This document shows positions 46,601 through 61,600 of a stretch of DNA of 64,000 nucleotides, piece after piece. This stretch comes from Meconema thalassinum. Its lineage: Eukaryota; Arthropoda; Insecta; Orthoptera; Tettigoniidae. Below the pieces are notes generated by a model. The model saw nothing but the letters and a program-made list of their open reading frames with translations. It was not told the DNA's origin and searched no databases. Position numbers and translations under genes: made by a program. The stretch covers positions 1,078,041,788-1,078,105,787 of the forward strand of contig OX336389.2 in the NCBI GenBank assembly GCA_946902985.2. The letters are read 5' to 3'. The first letter of the stretch is position 1; each line of letters begins with the position of its first letter.

Positions 46601-49600
46601 GATGATGATCGCTTGACGATCGAAACTGGTCATCCTAGTGTTTTATTAATCTCATGTAATTTATTTCAGGATTAGGGCATAACCCATCTCTTTTGGGTAC
46701 ATTCGTGTTGACCGACTGAAAAGCACTAAACTCTTGTTTACTAAGGCAACACTGAAAATATGGCTTCAAACACCACAAAGCATGTTTATTATTGAAATAC
46801 AGGTTTTGACAGCTGATTTTGGGTCACGGGATTGCGGATCATAGACACCACAGATACGAGTAGGTATGAAAGACCTACTATTTACCATTAAACATAAGAA
46901 GATGACGAGCGCTGAGGGTCTTAAAAAGACTCAACTGGGATACGGCACCCTTGTATCCCGAGAAATAAAACAACAAGAGTACTAGATGTTTTCTTTTTTC
47001 AAGAGATGCCACCATCGTGTTAATCATGAGAAGACTAGCCACAAATTGATGTGACCGAGGGAACCTCCAATGCTTGGCTCTAAGCACAAAACGAAAATTA
47101 CCATGAGTAGGCAGACCTTACTCATGAAAATGCATGGACTATTTTTTTTAAATATGAAATTTACTTAACAAATGTTGATGATTTTGATAAATAATGCACA
47201 CATATAACTATTTTGCATATTTTGCCCACTAATGATCATACATTATACCTGCATATTTGTACGTTTTCAAGCAAACTTTTAAAATATTTTACCTTGAACT
47301 GAGAATATTCTTCGTGTTTACTCGCAGAAGTTCAACAACTAAATGATAATTGGTGAAAATTCCTGGTATAACCCAACATAAACAAGTTTCACGTGATAAA
47401 TTATAACATGTCCTGCCTACGCTTCTCGCCGAGTCGCTTCTTCAGTAAGTTGTCTGCTGTCTGTGTCAACATTAAAGCATCTGAAACCATTCAGTGCACA
47501 ATCGGTATGCTTATGGAAAATTTTAGTGAAAATATCTGGAAACCAAAATGCCAATGCCACCGGAGAGGTCAAGCAGGAAAGCCCTGTTGTTTTCTCATTC
47601 CAGTAGAATAATCAGAATAATTCTAGTAGTTTGCGACAAACTAATAATTTTTATTTTATTTTCCACACATTGTTCGGTTCTTTTAATGCATATTGAAGCC
47701 ATTTCAGTGCATGAACTTCCGAGGTTTAACCATGAGTAATGGTAAGCTGGTAATTAGAAAATCGACTTATTAACAAGGAGTTGTGAATTCCAGGTATCCA
47801 TGCTAGAGAATGGATTTCTCCAGCTACTGTTACGTACATTCTTAACGAACTGCTAACCAGCACCAACGCCGCCGTCCGCGACATTGCAGAGAACTATGAC
47901 TGGTACATATTTCCCAGCACTAACCCAGATGGATATGAATACACACATACCACCGTAAGTATTATAAATATACCTATTGCAAAATTTGTTCTATTTTACA
48001 GCAAATAATTCTTGGAAACTTCCAAATGACCACAATTAATGTACTGTAGAAATACTGTACTTGCATCAAATGTCTTCTTTTTAACCAACCTTTGCGATGA
48101 CCCGTTTCATTCCAAATCATCCAAAGTAACAGCGCATAATTATTGTAAGCCTACATAGAATTATAGGTGTTTGTGATTCAAAATACCTTAATAGCAAACT
48201 GTTAAATCATTTATTGATGTAAACCAATACCATTAATGTATTAATATCTTACTCTTTTCAAACTTCGCCAAGTTACAACTTAGTGTGGTGAGATGAATAT
48301 GTTCCAGTTAGCAACATCCATATGCCCTAGGAATCAATAACTTGAGATCAAACCAAAATGGCTTGAGCGCTTTCATACTGCTCCGTTGATCTGGTAGCAG
48401 TGATTCCCGTTTCCTGAAGAAATGTTGTTGTTGATTCATCTGGGGCTTTGCGACATCGTGATCATGTAGCCCTGTATACTCGGGTGTGTGTGGAATTTGT
48501 CTGATAATATCGTGATGGCTGTATTAGTGTGTGTATGTGTAATTGAGACCAGAATTGGAGAAGGAAGCGGCCGTAGCTTTAATTTAGGCACCACCCAACC
48601 AATTGCCTGGAGTAGAAGTGGAAAACCATGGTAAACCTCTTCTAGGATGGCTGAGATGCAAATCGAACTCTCACGATGCTCTGAGTGCACCCTGTTCCAT
48701 CCCTCAGACCAGAATTAAATTTCTTGGCAGAGCCGGGAATCGAACCCGGACCTCAGGGGTGCAGTGGAGAATGCTAGCCACTGCACCACGATGAGGTCTA
48801 AAGGGATGAGAAAATTAAGTTTAGCGCAATTTGGAATCCATCTCCTCAATCCCTCCCGCCCTGCCAGTCAAAAGTCCTCCACTACAACAGGTCCTTAACA
48901 ATGTCGATCAGGAACATGGGTGAGTAAAATAATGAGCTTGGACCTTGAATAGTTTAATTCCAAATATTTATTGAAATTAACTATTTATTTCAGAACCGCA
49001 TGTGGCGCAAGACTCGTAGCCGTGGTGCTCTGTGCGCAGGCGCTGATCCTAACCGCAACTGGGGTTTCCACTGGATGGGTAAGTTCTGAATATCCTTGCA
49101 ATAATCTGTACGCTCTCTCTCCATTCTATCCCAATTCGAGCTATTGATTCTACGATGTAATTTTGGAACTTTGAGTGGCATATGTGTTAATTTCATAGTG
49201 GATATACGTCCTTCAATTCGTGATTACTGTAATTAACATAAGAGCTTTATTTGGCTCTGTACTTCCAGATGTCTAGGTTGCCTGAAAGCAATTTATACCG
49301 TTACAATTGGAGTTTGCAATAGGACTGCATTCATAAATTTTAGATTTTTTGAAATAATTGTTAATTATATTTAGTAGCGGTGATTACGGAAGATGGAGAT
49401 ACTCTCAAGTAAAGTACCGATTATCCGAACTTGATGGGACCGAAGGTCATTCGGATAATCCAAAAACACGCTATTTTCGCAATAAAACGAACGAACGTAG
49501 GTGACCTAAATGTGCCTTAAATTCGGTTTGCCTCATTGCGTAGTGGCTTGCATTCCTGACTGACACCGCGGAGGCCTGGGTTCGATTCCCGGCTCTGCCA

Positions 49601-52600
49601 AGAAAGTGTAATTCTGGTCTGAGGGATGGAACGGGGTAAACTTAGCCTCGTGAGAAAAAAATTAGAAGAGGTGGGTTTGATTCCTACCTCCGCCATCCTG
49701 GAAGTGGTTTTCCGTGGTTTTCCACTTCTACACCAGCCAAATGCCGGGATGGTACCTAACATAAGGCCATGGCCGCATACACACACTAGTACAGACATCA
49801 CGGTGGCACAGGTTATAATACAACTTCCACACATATCCAAGTACACGGGGCCACATGACCACGATGTCGCAAAATCCCTAAAAAGAATCAACAACCTTAA
49901 ATTCGATAGTGCGCGCATTTACCGTCTATAAACCAATCTTAATATGAAAGTTTTGAAACGGTAAATTAACGTATTTTATGATTGTGGTCGTTAAGTACAA
50001 TCAGGAAAAAATAAAATTGTAAATACATTGTAAATGTATAGGCTACTTTATTTTTACAGTATGTAGGCCTACTACACATTTGTAGTGCATACAGTAACAA
50101 CAAGATTCTTTTTTCTTTTCGATTTTCGTTTCTTCATTTCTCCATGGTAATACGTTAATATATATATGGGAGTCATCAAATCATAAAATACATAATTATA
50201 GGGGTACAATGATCAATATACAAAATCAAACTCTCTTATCTCTGTGCACATTGTCTCGAATTCTTCTATGGAAGAGATTGGCCTTGTCTGTTAGCCATTT
50301 TTTTAAATTTAAATTAAATGTGGAAATGGTTCTGACATTTCTTAAAGTTAGGGGCAACAAGTTAAAATATTTGGAGGCAATATACAAGGGTTATTTTTTC
50401 CCTGAAATTTCTGAAATGTAGATCAGAATTTTTACAATATTAGCATTTCCAGTTAGAATTTGTCTCTTAATATACATAGAACAATTCAGTAAGTACAATG
50501 ATGGTAATGTCATTATTTTGATTTTTTTTAAATAGTCCCTACCAAACATAACACGGATTGCTCTCTTCTGCAGGGTACAAATATTGCTTAAAACTTCCAT
50601 TGTTGCACTGCCATATAGAGTTATACCATAAACCAGGTGGGAGTGAAACATAGCATAATACAGTAACTTGATAACAGGATATTAATGTTAACTTCCTGTC
50701 TTAGCTGCTTTAATACAAATATTGCACTGTTTAATTTAGATTGTAGTTTAATTATGTGGTTTAAAAAACTAAGATCTGTTTCAACCAAGAATGTTTTGTT
50801 CATTTGTTGTTGGTTGAGTACAATTCTTAGATTAATATCTGGAAGTTTTGGAGCACACATCCTAAAATGAATATAATGAGTCACTTTAATGTTTGGCTTT
50901 AGATAGTGAGATTCTAAGTATGTTTCTAGTTTATGCATTACATATGTAATATTCTTCCAACTTTTCTAGTGGGGCTGGGTTGAACTTCCTCATACTTATC
51001 ATCAATAATATTGTCTGTTTTTTTTTGTTTTTTTTTAAATTAAAACTGGTGGTTGTGTCTCTGCAGGTCGCTGCTCCGTCACACAACGCGTATTCCTAGG
51101 GCTAATTTTTACAACGTCACTCCACGTGTTTTATGTTTTAATTAATTTTCTAAATACACCACCCTGTCTAACAAATTAGAATTGTCATCCTGTAACACTC
51201 TAATCACCTCATCCTTCGTTAAAAGTTCCGCTTGAAGCTGTTCAATGATGTCAAATTCCGTGGTCGGCATTTGGCTTGTAAACAAATCCAAGCTGTCTTC
51301 TCAACCGTCGCAACACGACCACATTTCATAGTTTCCCGAACAACTATCGTAGGTTCAGATTGTCACCTCCGTTGTGTAGTGGTCAGCGTGATTAGCTGCC
51401 ACCCCGGAGGTCCGCGGTTCGACTCCCGGCTCTGCCACGAAAATTTGAAAAGTGGTATGAGGACTGGTACGGGGTCTACTCAGCCTCGGGTGGTCCAAAT
51501 GAGTAGAGGGGGTTCGATTCCCACCTCAGCCATCCTCGAAGTGGTTTTCCGTGGTTTCCCCCTTCGTCTACAGGCAAATGCCGCGATGCTTCCTGCCGTA
51601 AGGCCACGGCCGCCTCTCCTTGCCTAACCCTCGCACTCTTCCCATCCATTCATCATGCCCCTGTTCGCTTTGCAGGTGCGGCCAACTGGGCGTAGTGCTG
51701 GTCACACACCCCAATTGTATCCCCGACTTAGAGTCTCCAGCTCCAGGACACTGCCCTCAGTGGCGGTAGAGGTGGGATCCCTCGCTTAGTCTGTGGGAAA
51801 AAACAAACTTGGAGGGTAAAACGATAACGGAAAGAAAAAGGTTCTGATTTGTCGTTTCTCTATGTCGCCATCGGTGGACTTCCCACTATAGCCCTTAAAG
51901 TGGATAGTTGGATCTATTATGTATATTGCTGAGAAGCATTTTTTAGTGGTGAGCATGTCAATTCTTCTACTGCTGCCGTCAGATGCTAACCCATGTACTT
52001 CTTCGAAGACTCTTCCTCTAAATTCATTAGCTATTGTTGACCGGATCTGATGGTATCTGGAGTTCCGCAGAACCTCTCCACGTGGCCAGGATTCAGGACG
52101 TGTGCAAGGATTTCTTATGTCTCTGGGGCTTCGCCTACCGAAGTAACCTGCCTGGAATGGTTAAAACTGCGAACACGTTAATAGCCTATCACCATTTACT
52201 ACATGAAAGCCATTCGAGATTCCGTTGCCAAGTATTCGCCAGCGTGTAGCCTACTCTTTGAAGAAGGCTATGCCATTTCGTTTTGTTTTTTCTGGTAACT
52301 GCGTAGCGCAGTCGTTAGAGACGCTGAGCTTCTATCTGAAAGGGAGTGGGTTCGATCCCCACCCAGGTAGGCCCGGTTGAATTTAGAAACAAAACTACCA
52401 CTTTCAGAAACGCAAATAGCCCTGGGGTTCACTCAGCCTACACCAGAAATGAGTACCAGTGTAATTCCTGGGAGCAAAGACAGTAGGGCATGGAGCTGAC
52501 AACTTCATTCCATCTAGTGCTGTCACAAAGAGCGGAAACCTCTACCTTCCACAACTCCCAGGGCCTCCATGACGTGTACGGAGTTAGCTTTGCTTTGGTA

Positions 52601-53522
52601 ACTCATTTTAGGGGTTTAGGACATCTTGATCATCAGGCCCGTGTAGTTGGGTGAGTGTTGAAGTCGTCTGATAACCTGTATTTATGTGATAAATGTAGTA
52701 GTGTGTGTGGTGTAGCTTTATTAGAGCCAGGAATGGGTTAGGTGCAGGACTTGAAATAAGGTACTATCCTGGCATTTTTCTGTAGGAAGTGTGGAAAACC
52801 CCGGGGAAAAACCACATTCAGGATAGCCGCTGTCAGCGCTGGGATTCAAACCTACGATCTCCGGACTTTCTTCGGCTGCCCGCGCGGTCGCAGTGCACGA
52901 TTTAACAAGTACGACTACTTTGCGGAACACGCCTTTTCTTTGTGAGGCAAAATGCTCCACTTATGGAATTAACTGTTATTGAGCTCTACGATCATATAAA
53001 TGTCTTAATTAAATTTTTTATGATAAAAGAAGCGTATAGCATGTTCGAACACTCCGACCTTGGGTGAAGGGAATCAGTGGCAAGCACCACCACTACAGGT
53101 GGTAACGAGCAACGTGGCCCTCTCACTGCATAGGGCAAACGCAAGGCCATTTCTTTCTCACTGTACCTTTGGCTCTACATTATGGATACGTCTTCACCTT
53201 CGTCAAAAAAAGTGCAAGAACACCCTCTCAGGCACCCGAATGAAGACTCTCAATTGTATATGTAGTGGCATACGCCATGTCTGTAAACGAACAAAATACA
53301 AACGACAAACCAAGGTACAAAATCAGAAAATATGGGGTGGGTAGAAACGGAAGTCCACTGTGTGAAACTGTAATTATGTGATCTGTCAATTCTCATTACG
53401 TTACTTATTACGTTTGTTATTCACATGATTTCCTCACTGAGTTTAACCTGAATAAATTGTCATTTATGACCTTTCAATCCAGTATCTCAATTCAAAAACT
53501 TTAACTTCCCTAGTTTTTTAAA

Positions 53523-53564
<42 letters not shown>

Positions 53565-55631
53565 GTCGCAGCTTATGTTGCACGAGTACGATCTGGGAAT
53601 ATTTTCACGGCAAGCACAGGAATGATACAGTTGTTTGACTACACTGCCTCCAAGTGGATGGCGATCTATGGTGACCGACCGTATCCACTGATTCCCTGCG
53701 CACTTACCATTTGCATGGTGTGATTTGCACTGCAAGCATGACCTGCTGTTGGACTTAGCTGTTGCTCTAAGGCAGCCTAGTTTTGCAGGTCTAACCACAG
53801 TCTAGCCCAAGTGGGTGCACAAATGACATGTAATCCTCATAAATCTTCTGTTACCCTGTCTTCACAACTCAAAGCTGTCGACAGTCCGTAACATCTAGAA
53901 ATATCATCGTGTTGTAAGCCATTAGAACTGTCAGATAAAGCAGTTGCAAATCCCACGGAAGTGAAAATTTAGATAATGTTGAGCTATAGGCCTACACAGG
54001 AAGTTGAAAACTCAGTTTAGAGCATCAGTGTATCTCATAGTATTAGGACCGCAGTTTTATACTGACGAAGGAAATTCCCAACTTCCTTCTTGACACAATG
54101 TATTTTTTCTTGCTAGGGAGCAAGTGGTCTTTTTTTTCTCTTTGGAAAAGTCCATTGGGATATGGGATTCAATTCCAGTAAAGTAACATACCACCATTTA
54201 TCTGGGGTTGAGTGTGAATAAAGCTTGGTTCACTGTGACCCAGATTTGCACTAGTCTGGTTTCTGATTTCTCTTATAATAACCTACTGTACAGTGTACGC
54301 ATGGCCTAACGTGATAAATTTCGCACCACGACTACAATGGGCAGATACTGAAAGTTCGGAGATCCGAGGTTCAAATCCTGATGAGGAAAGTAACCATACT
54401 GAGTGTTATTACTTCACGTTTTTTCCCCACACTCTCGTCAGGAAAGTGCTTCTGTCACTCACTGTCCGTAGTGATTGAAGCTGTACGAGAACGAGTGCTA
54501 CATCACCCAAATAAGCAGCGAAGTTCTTTAATCCATCTCCAAGTTATGCACCAACCTGACTATTTACTAACTTTACAAATTATCACACTAAACAAGTAAA
54601 CTATAAGGTCAATAGCCACCAACAATGTCATTCCACAAATCACATAAAACTGACAAATCCTGACAAGTTGCCCAAGTTTACAATAAACTTCTGTAACTAA
54701 AATTGTATATATTGTAAATATCTTCACACACATATTGGTAGTCATAGATTTAATAACCTGAGTGTAAGGGATCTGATGACGATCGAAATTAGTAATCCAA
54801 GTGAATTTGTTAGTCTAATGTGATGTGTGTGTTTTTTTTTTGTTTTAGTTTTTTTTTGTTGTTGTTTAGGAATAGAACAATTGGGTACAATCGTGTTGAC
54901 CTACTGAAACACATTTAAATTTCGCTAATCAAGTAATTAATTATTGTTTGTTTGTAGATGGTGGTGCAAGTACTAACCCATGCTCAGAAACCTATGCTGG
55001 GTCAAAGGCTTTCTCTGAGATTGAAACCAAGAGTTTGTCCGAGTACATAACAAGCGTCGCAAGCAAGATCGACATCTACCTCGCATTCCATAGCTACAGT
55101 CAGCTGCTGCTTATTCCCTATGGTCATAGCACAGCACACATCTCCAACTACAACACTTTGGTAAGTACCACTCCGTGCGTTTTCTTGAATGGAACTTGGC
55201 AAGAAATTATGACAATGATCATTATATTTATGGATGATAGCTTAATTGTCTTGGACGATTGGCATAACTACTCAAGTTGAAAAACTTAAATGTACTGTAC
55301 TTGCTCTTAAGGAGCTTAAACCAAATTCTGTAGCGACTCATGATCTTCCAGGTGGGAGGGATTATCCCCTACTTTAGAATGTAATTATAAAAAGCTTTTG
55401 ATCGTAGGTCTTCGCGGCTGGTGTCTAATTAATTATCTAGGCTTTCAGGATGGAGCCGCGTCGTGTATCAGTGATTGTTTCCCGACGTTCCGGCTGTCAT
55501 TGCAGCAGCCCTGGATAGTCTACGTAATCGTGTCTGTACTCAGAAAGCTGCTTGCTCTGGCTGTCAATAATAACATATCGAAAAATAAATCATAAATTAG
55601 AAGGAGCATATTAAAAATCACGCTATAATGA

Positions 55632-55685
<54 letters not shown>

Positions 55686-58600
55686 GTGATAAATACATTC
55701 TCCCTTCTCATTCAATATCACTGTTTCCATATTACGACTAATCTGCTCCTAAAATTCGAATTACATTCATCCATTTTAATTTCTTGATTATTATCAAGCT
55801 CTCTTTCATCCAATGTCCACCTCGTTGCGTAGTGGCTAGCATTCTTGGCTGTCACCGCATAGGCCCGGGTTCGATTCCCCGCTCAGCCAAGAAATCTTAT
55901 TCTGGTCTGAGGGCTGGATCGGGGTACACTCAGCCTCATGAGACAAAACTGAGAAGAGACGGGTTTGATTCCCACCTCAGCCATCCTGGAAGTGGTTTTC
56001 CGAGGTTTCCCACTTCTATTCCAGGCGAATGCCGGGATGGTTCCTAAATTAAGGCCACAGCCGCCTCCTTCCCACTCCCCATCTGAATTACAAATACACA
56101 CACTAATACAGCCATCACAATAACACAGGTTATCAGACGAATTCCACACTAACCCAAGTACACTGGGCTACATGACCACGATGTCACAAAGTCCCTAAAT
56201 GAATCAACAACAACTCTTTCATCCAAATCTGCATATCTACATACTCTGTACCATGTTCTTGTCTACCGACATCATTGCCAATGTGTTTCTATCCTCTGTT
56301 TGTCATATTCCCTTAGAATGTAGTTTCCTTTTGAAAAGCTATTTTTGCCTTGATCTCGGTTGTATTGTTGGCCCGCGTCACTCTCTCTTCTCGAGAGAGA
56401 AAGAAGAAAATTGCCCTCATTTGCTCTTTCAATGAACTGGCTGCGTGGCGCATCGGTTAGGTTCTCGTCTGCTGTACCCAAGATTGCAGGATATCCTGGC
56501 GCAGTCAGTTGGCTTTTGAGAATGCGCAAATACGAGGAAGCCATGTCAGTAGATTTACTGGCACTTAATAGATCCCTTCGGGGCAAAATTCAGGCATCCC
56601 GGCGTCTCTAAACGCTGCAGTAGTTAAAAGAGACGTTGAGCCAATGACATGATCAAAAGTTATATTATATTTCAATCAAGTCGTGTTTTATTGCGAGAAC
56701 AGTCTGCATTAACGTATCAAGCATGGAAGAAACAGTACTGCAATATGCCTAGCACGTTTAAAATCATGAGAGCATTTCTACGAATTGGTCCAGTTTTTTT
56801 TTTTGTAGCGTATGGCTTTTTAGTGCCGGGAGTGTCCGAGGACATGTTCGGCTCGCCAGTTTTGTAGCTGCTTCGAGATGGACACCCAATGGGTGAGCTA
56901 CAAGTACCGTTGGGGAGGAAAGTTAGAATGGAAGGTCGAGGAGTTGGAAGGTAGCGGCTGTGGCCTATAGTTTGGAACCAACCCCGGCATTTGCCTGGAA
57001 GGAAGATGGGAAACCACAGAAGACCATCTTCAAGGTTGCCGGCGGGGGGATTCGAACCTCCTCGCCTCCCGGATGTGAGCGACTGCCAGCAGTCATGCCG
57101 TAACGACCACGGCTAACTCACTCGGTACTGGTCCAGATGTTAGCTCTGTAAACGCGCCGTAGAGGGAACAGCAAATCATGGGGTGAGCCCGAGTTGCGTC
57201 TAACACGGGTCACACACCACGCCACGAAAGATTTTCCGATCGCGCTCTGCCAGCGCCGGCAATGTGCAACTACCTTTTCTGAACATACAGTTTATGCCAC
57301 AATTCACACTCGCCCGCATCTAAAACACAATTTAAACATAACAATTATCTTCTGATTTTATATCAGTGGAGACCACATCGTGGTGTAGCGGCTAGCATTC
57401 TTGGCGGGTTTGATTCCCAGCTCTACCATGAAATTTAATTGTGGTCTGATGTCTGGAACGGAGTCCACTCAGCCTCGTGAGGAAAGACTGAGAAGAGGTG
57501 GGTTCGATTCCCACCTCAGTCATCCTGGAGTATTATGGTATAGTTCCTAACTTGAGGCCACGTTCACTTCCTTCTCAATTCTCACCTGAATTACAAATAC
57601 TCACACTAATTCAGCCATCACAATAACACAGGTTATCAGACAATATTACACACACACAAGTACACGGGGATAAATAGCAACGATGTCAAAGCCCCTCAAA
57701 TGAAACAACTTATAGCTTACCAGTGTCTTAGTGCCTTGTGCCTTGTGCCTAGGGCCTTGATCAACTTATCAATATGTAGGTGTTTGGTATTAGAAAATAC
57801 TATTGCTAACTGATTAGGAAGTAATGACTGATCTCCATAAAAGCAGGAGATCACTATTTCCATACATGCACGTTAATACGCAGTTTGTTTTTATTATGTC
57901 AGCTACGTCAGCCAGTCGAGTGAAAGCAAAGGTTTTCTTTCCTAGTTTTATTTCGTATGTCAGATATATGCAATATGCTTGCGATCTGAGTAGAGGTTAG
58001 TGTTAGCCTAAAATGTTTAGCACTTGCTTCGCACGCAGAATATCTTACTACGTTTTTAATGCTGGAAATGACGTAATGTTACCATTGCTATCGTGCCCCT
58101 AGAATCCTCCTTTAAATTCATATGATACTGTATTTGAGGAACACCACCAGAGGAGTGTGATGTTCCCTCACCCAAGCAAACCGAAATTATGTTCTTCACT
58201 AACCATGCCATACAAGTATACAACATTAAAACGTTCGCTCTGAGTTTTATCAGCATTGAAAGCATTTCCCTCAAGCATTCCTGACGAACCAATTCACACC
58301 GTACATTGCGAAGGTGATGGATGGTCTTGCTCTCTTGCTACGATACAAGTTTGGGAAGAGAGAAGTCATAATTTCCTCTCCTCTTCAACGGCCATGTGTG
58401 TGAAATGATGGACTATCACAACTATAAGAATATAGTAGTTCCACAAATTGGCCCTCAAACGACGGGTACGATTGCTGGTCTATAATATTTTAAGGAAGCT
58501 ACAAAAGCAATCAGCGGACATTATGGTTCACTATACCAAGTTTCACTACTGTCAGTTCCCTAGTTCATGAGAGATAAAACTTTCCTTTTGAAATTCTGCT

Positions 58601-61600
58601 GGGCTTTTACTATGATTTTTTAAACAACTGAGATAAAGCAAATGTGGAATAGTTAACTCTCAGTGCGGGCTCATCCTATCAAGTTTCGCAACGCTTGAGG
58701 GAGGCCATCGGTAAAAGCAATTAGGCTACATTTTAAAAAATCCCTCCCGGCACGCTGGAAGGCGGAAGCAGATTCACCGTGTAAAGATAAATATTTCGAA
58801 TTCACTAAATTGGGCAATTGCTGTATAGTTACAAACGCTCCACATGTTCAGCATACGGGATGCCCCATCTTATAATTCCGAAAGCCATTTGCTCATCCCT
58901 TGGCGTAACTTAAGGGTGGGTTATATCAAAAATTCTCTCAGACAAAAGGTTTAGGTAATTCTTAGAGGACTATTGACCATTTTAAACTGTTTTGGTATTG
59001 TGCCTATTAACGTAAGGGTGATATGATGTTTGTTCCTCCAACAACTCCATATTTGGAGTTGGTCCGATTATAAATTATATATAAACTTTAGAACTGACGG
59101 TGGTTTTGGGGTCTGGGGGACGTGAAACGCAAAGATATGTCTAAATTTTCCGGAAGTCGCAACATGGTACCCATTGTAATTGGTAGCATTCTCATGAAAT
59201 CTATCTAAAATGCATTCACTTGCCATGTTGGTTTGGTTCTTGTCACGCGTACGGAAACACGCTGAGGATAAACTTTATAATACTCGATCATTGCACCAAT
59301 TTTCATATCGATCGATTCAATAGTTTCTTGGATATTGGATACTGATGAAAAACTTTGTGGAGTCACAATGTTGATTGTGATTGCGGGATGGTGCAGTGGT
59401 CAAGCTGCTTGCCTTACACCAAGGCTTCAATTCCAGGTAAATACAGTACATGTGAGATTTTCAAACGTGAAACATAAATCATTCTGCCGACGTCACATGC
59501 GTTACCCTCACTGCACTGTGCACTCTCGACGTCACAACTGCGCCAGCAGTTGGGCGAGGTGATGAATTATGCGTAATTCAGCATCTGTGTAATCAGACAG
59601 AGAATATTGCTTCCACGCCTGTTCAAGCTGATACAATCAGGCCCCGGGCTAAGGTGATAGACGCCCAGGGCAAATGGTCTACTGGCGCCCTTTTTCTCGT
59701 TTATGTGTTATAAAATTAGCATACTAGTTTTTTTAAACAACTACGTTACTAATATTGTATCACAGGAAATAATAAGAAAAGTAAGTCGTTCATAGAATTT
59801 TGTAGCCATATATTGATACATTAATCACACTAAATCCCAAGATTACAAATTCAAAAGTTAAATTTTATAAGTAGTCTACAATATACAGAACATTTCAAAT
59901 CAAAGTTGTTGGTTTCTTTTTTTTTTACTTTTCAAATTTATTTATGATGTCAGAAAAGTCTGTGCTAATGATTACGTCTTTATCACAACACAATAACAAT
60001 AGAGAATTTAGTTTGCTGTCTGAAAGAGTTATAATACTGCATTATACTACGAATGTATGTAATATTTAATATTACTTTTATTTTATATTCACGTAAATTA
60101 TAGCTATTTTATCCTACGTTTTAAACATTTCCATGTAATACCGTACTTATTTTTAATATTGGGATTGTTGGGTCAACCTTTTTCTGCGTTCAGTGTCACC
60201 GAAATTTCGGCGCCCCCTAAACTTTGGCGCCCTGGGCAAATGCCCAGTATGCCCGTTTATAGCCCGGGGCCTGGATACAATTATGGGGTGGAGATACCAC
60301 AGTAGTTTCATAAATAGAGGTCCTTACGATTAATTTAAAGATGTTTCCAGGACTTTTTCATTGCCTATTAGAGGAAGGGGAAGTCATGGGCATGCGCGTC
60401 CCGAGAATTTTATTATAGGAGAGCAACATTTCCTAGAGGGATGAACAGCACCACGGAAAAAGGTTTCTAGTTGACAAAGTGGCATAGGGATTGGTATTCT
60501 TTCGGCAGTTATTTAATAATATTCTTTATAAAAACAGATAAACTTAAAGAGGATATAAATTATTGAAGCATATGGTAGAAACTTGCATTTATGTAATAGT
60601 TTTTATTTGTATTGACAGAGTCTACGTGTAGAGATAACTGAACTTGTCCAGCGTTTCATTACATTCGTTGTTGTCTAGGCATACTTCTCAGAATTGAATT
60701 CCATAGAATTTAATTTATTTTACCAAAGATGTTTTGAGGTCTTCATGTTGCAGTCAACAAAAATGATGGCATCACATCATCTGTTACCGCGCATTTTCGC
60801 AAATTCCTATTAAAAAAATAAACTACTTCAGTCATAAAATAAATTAATCGCCTTTTCCAATGACTAATTATTTAGTAAAGATTTACAAAAGATAGGCCTA
60901 ATATACTTCATTCAAAATAGTAAAAAACTAATATGCTCAGTAAACTGCATTAACACAGTGATTTTGAAAACTTAATGGTCAACAACCACTTATGAAGTGT
61001 ATCAGATGTTCCTTCCTCATGCTACCAATTTGGAATTTCATTTCGAATCTTTTTTATTTCGATCTTCCCAAAAATATGTAACATCGGTTATCGACAACTC
61101 CTCATTTTACGATCCCTCTGGCCAGGCAAATGTTTATCAACAATGATGAATATTCCTTTTTTTTTTTGTTATCGTATGATAAACAATCCATGCCAAAATT
61201 TAAGTAACAACTTTTTAAGTTGGTATGCTGAGTGGCTTTAGAGAGAAAGGACAGTGGTACAAGTGATTGTAAGGGTTTTAGTAAGAGGTTGCAGACCATA
61301 TAAAGAAATGCATTCTTGAAAAATATATCCTAATATTTTGTTCCTTATATGCAGATGTCCATTGGTACGAAGGCTAAGGCTGCTCTGGCTAAAAGGTATG
61401 GCACGCAGTACACAGTTGGCAACATCGCAGAAACCATATGTAAGTAATATTTTATTGTTATACAGTACTATCAACCCGCCCCGGCTTCGTCCGGTATCTT
61501 TAACGGTTTACCCAGCGTAACCTTAAAAGGCGCACGGACGGCAGGTCCCAGACGCAAATCAGAAAAGCCGAGGTGAACAGCGAATCTCCAAACACATATA

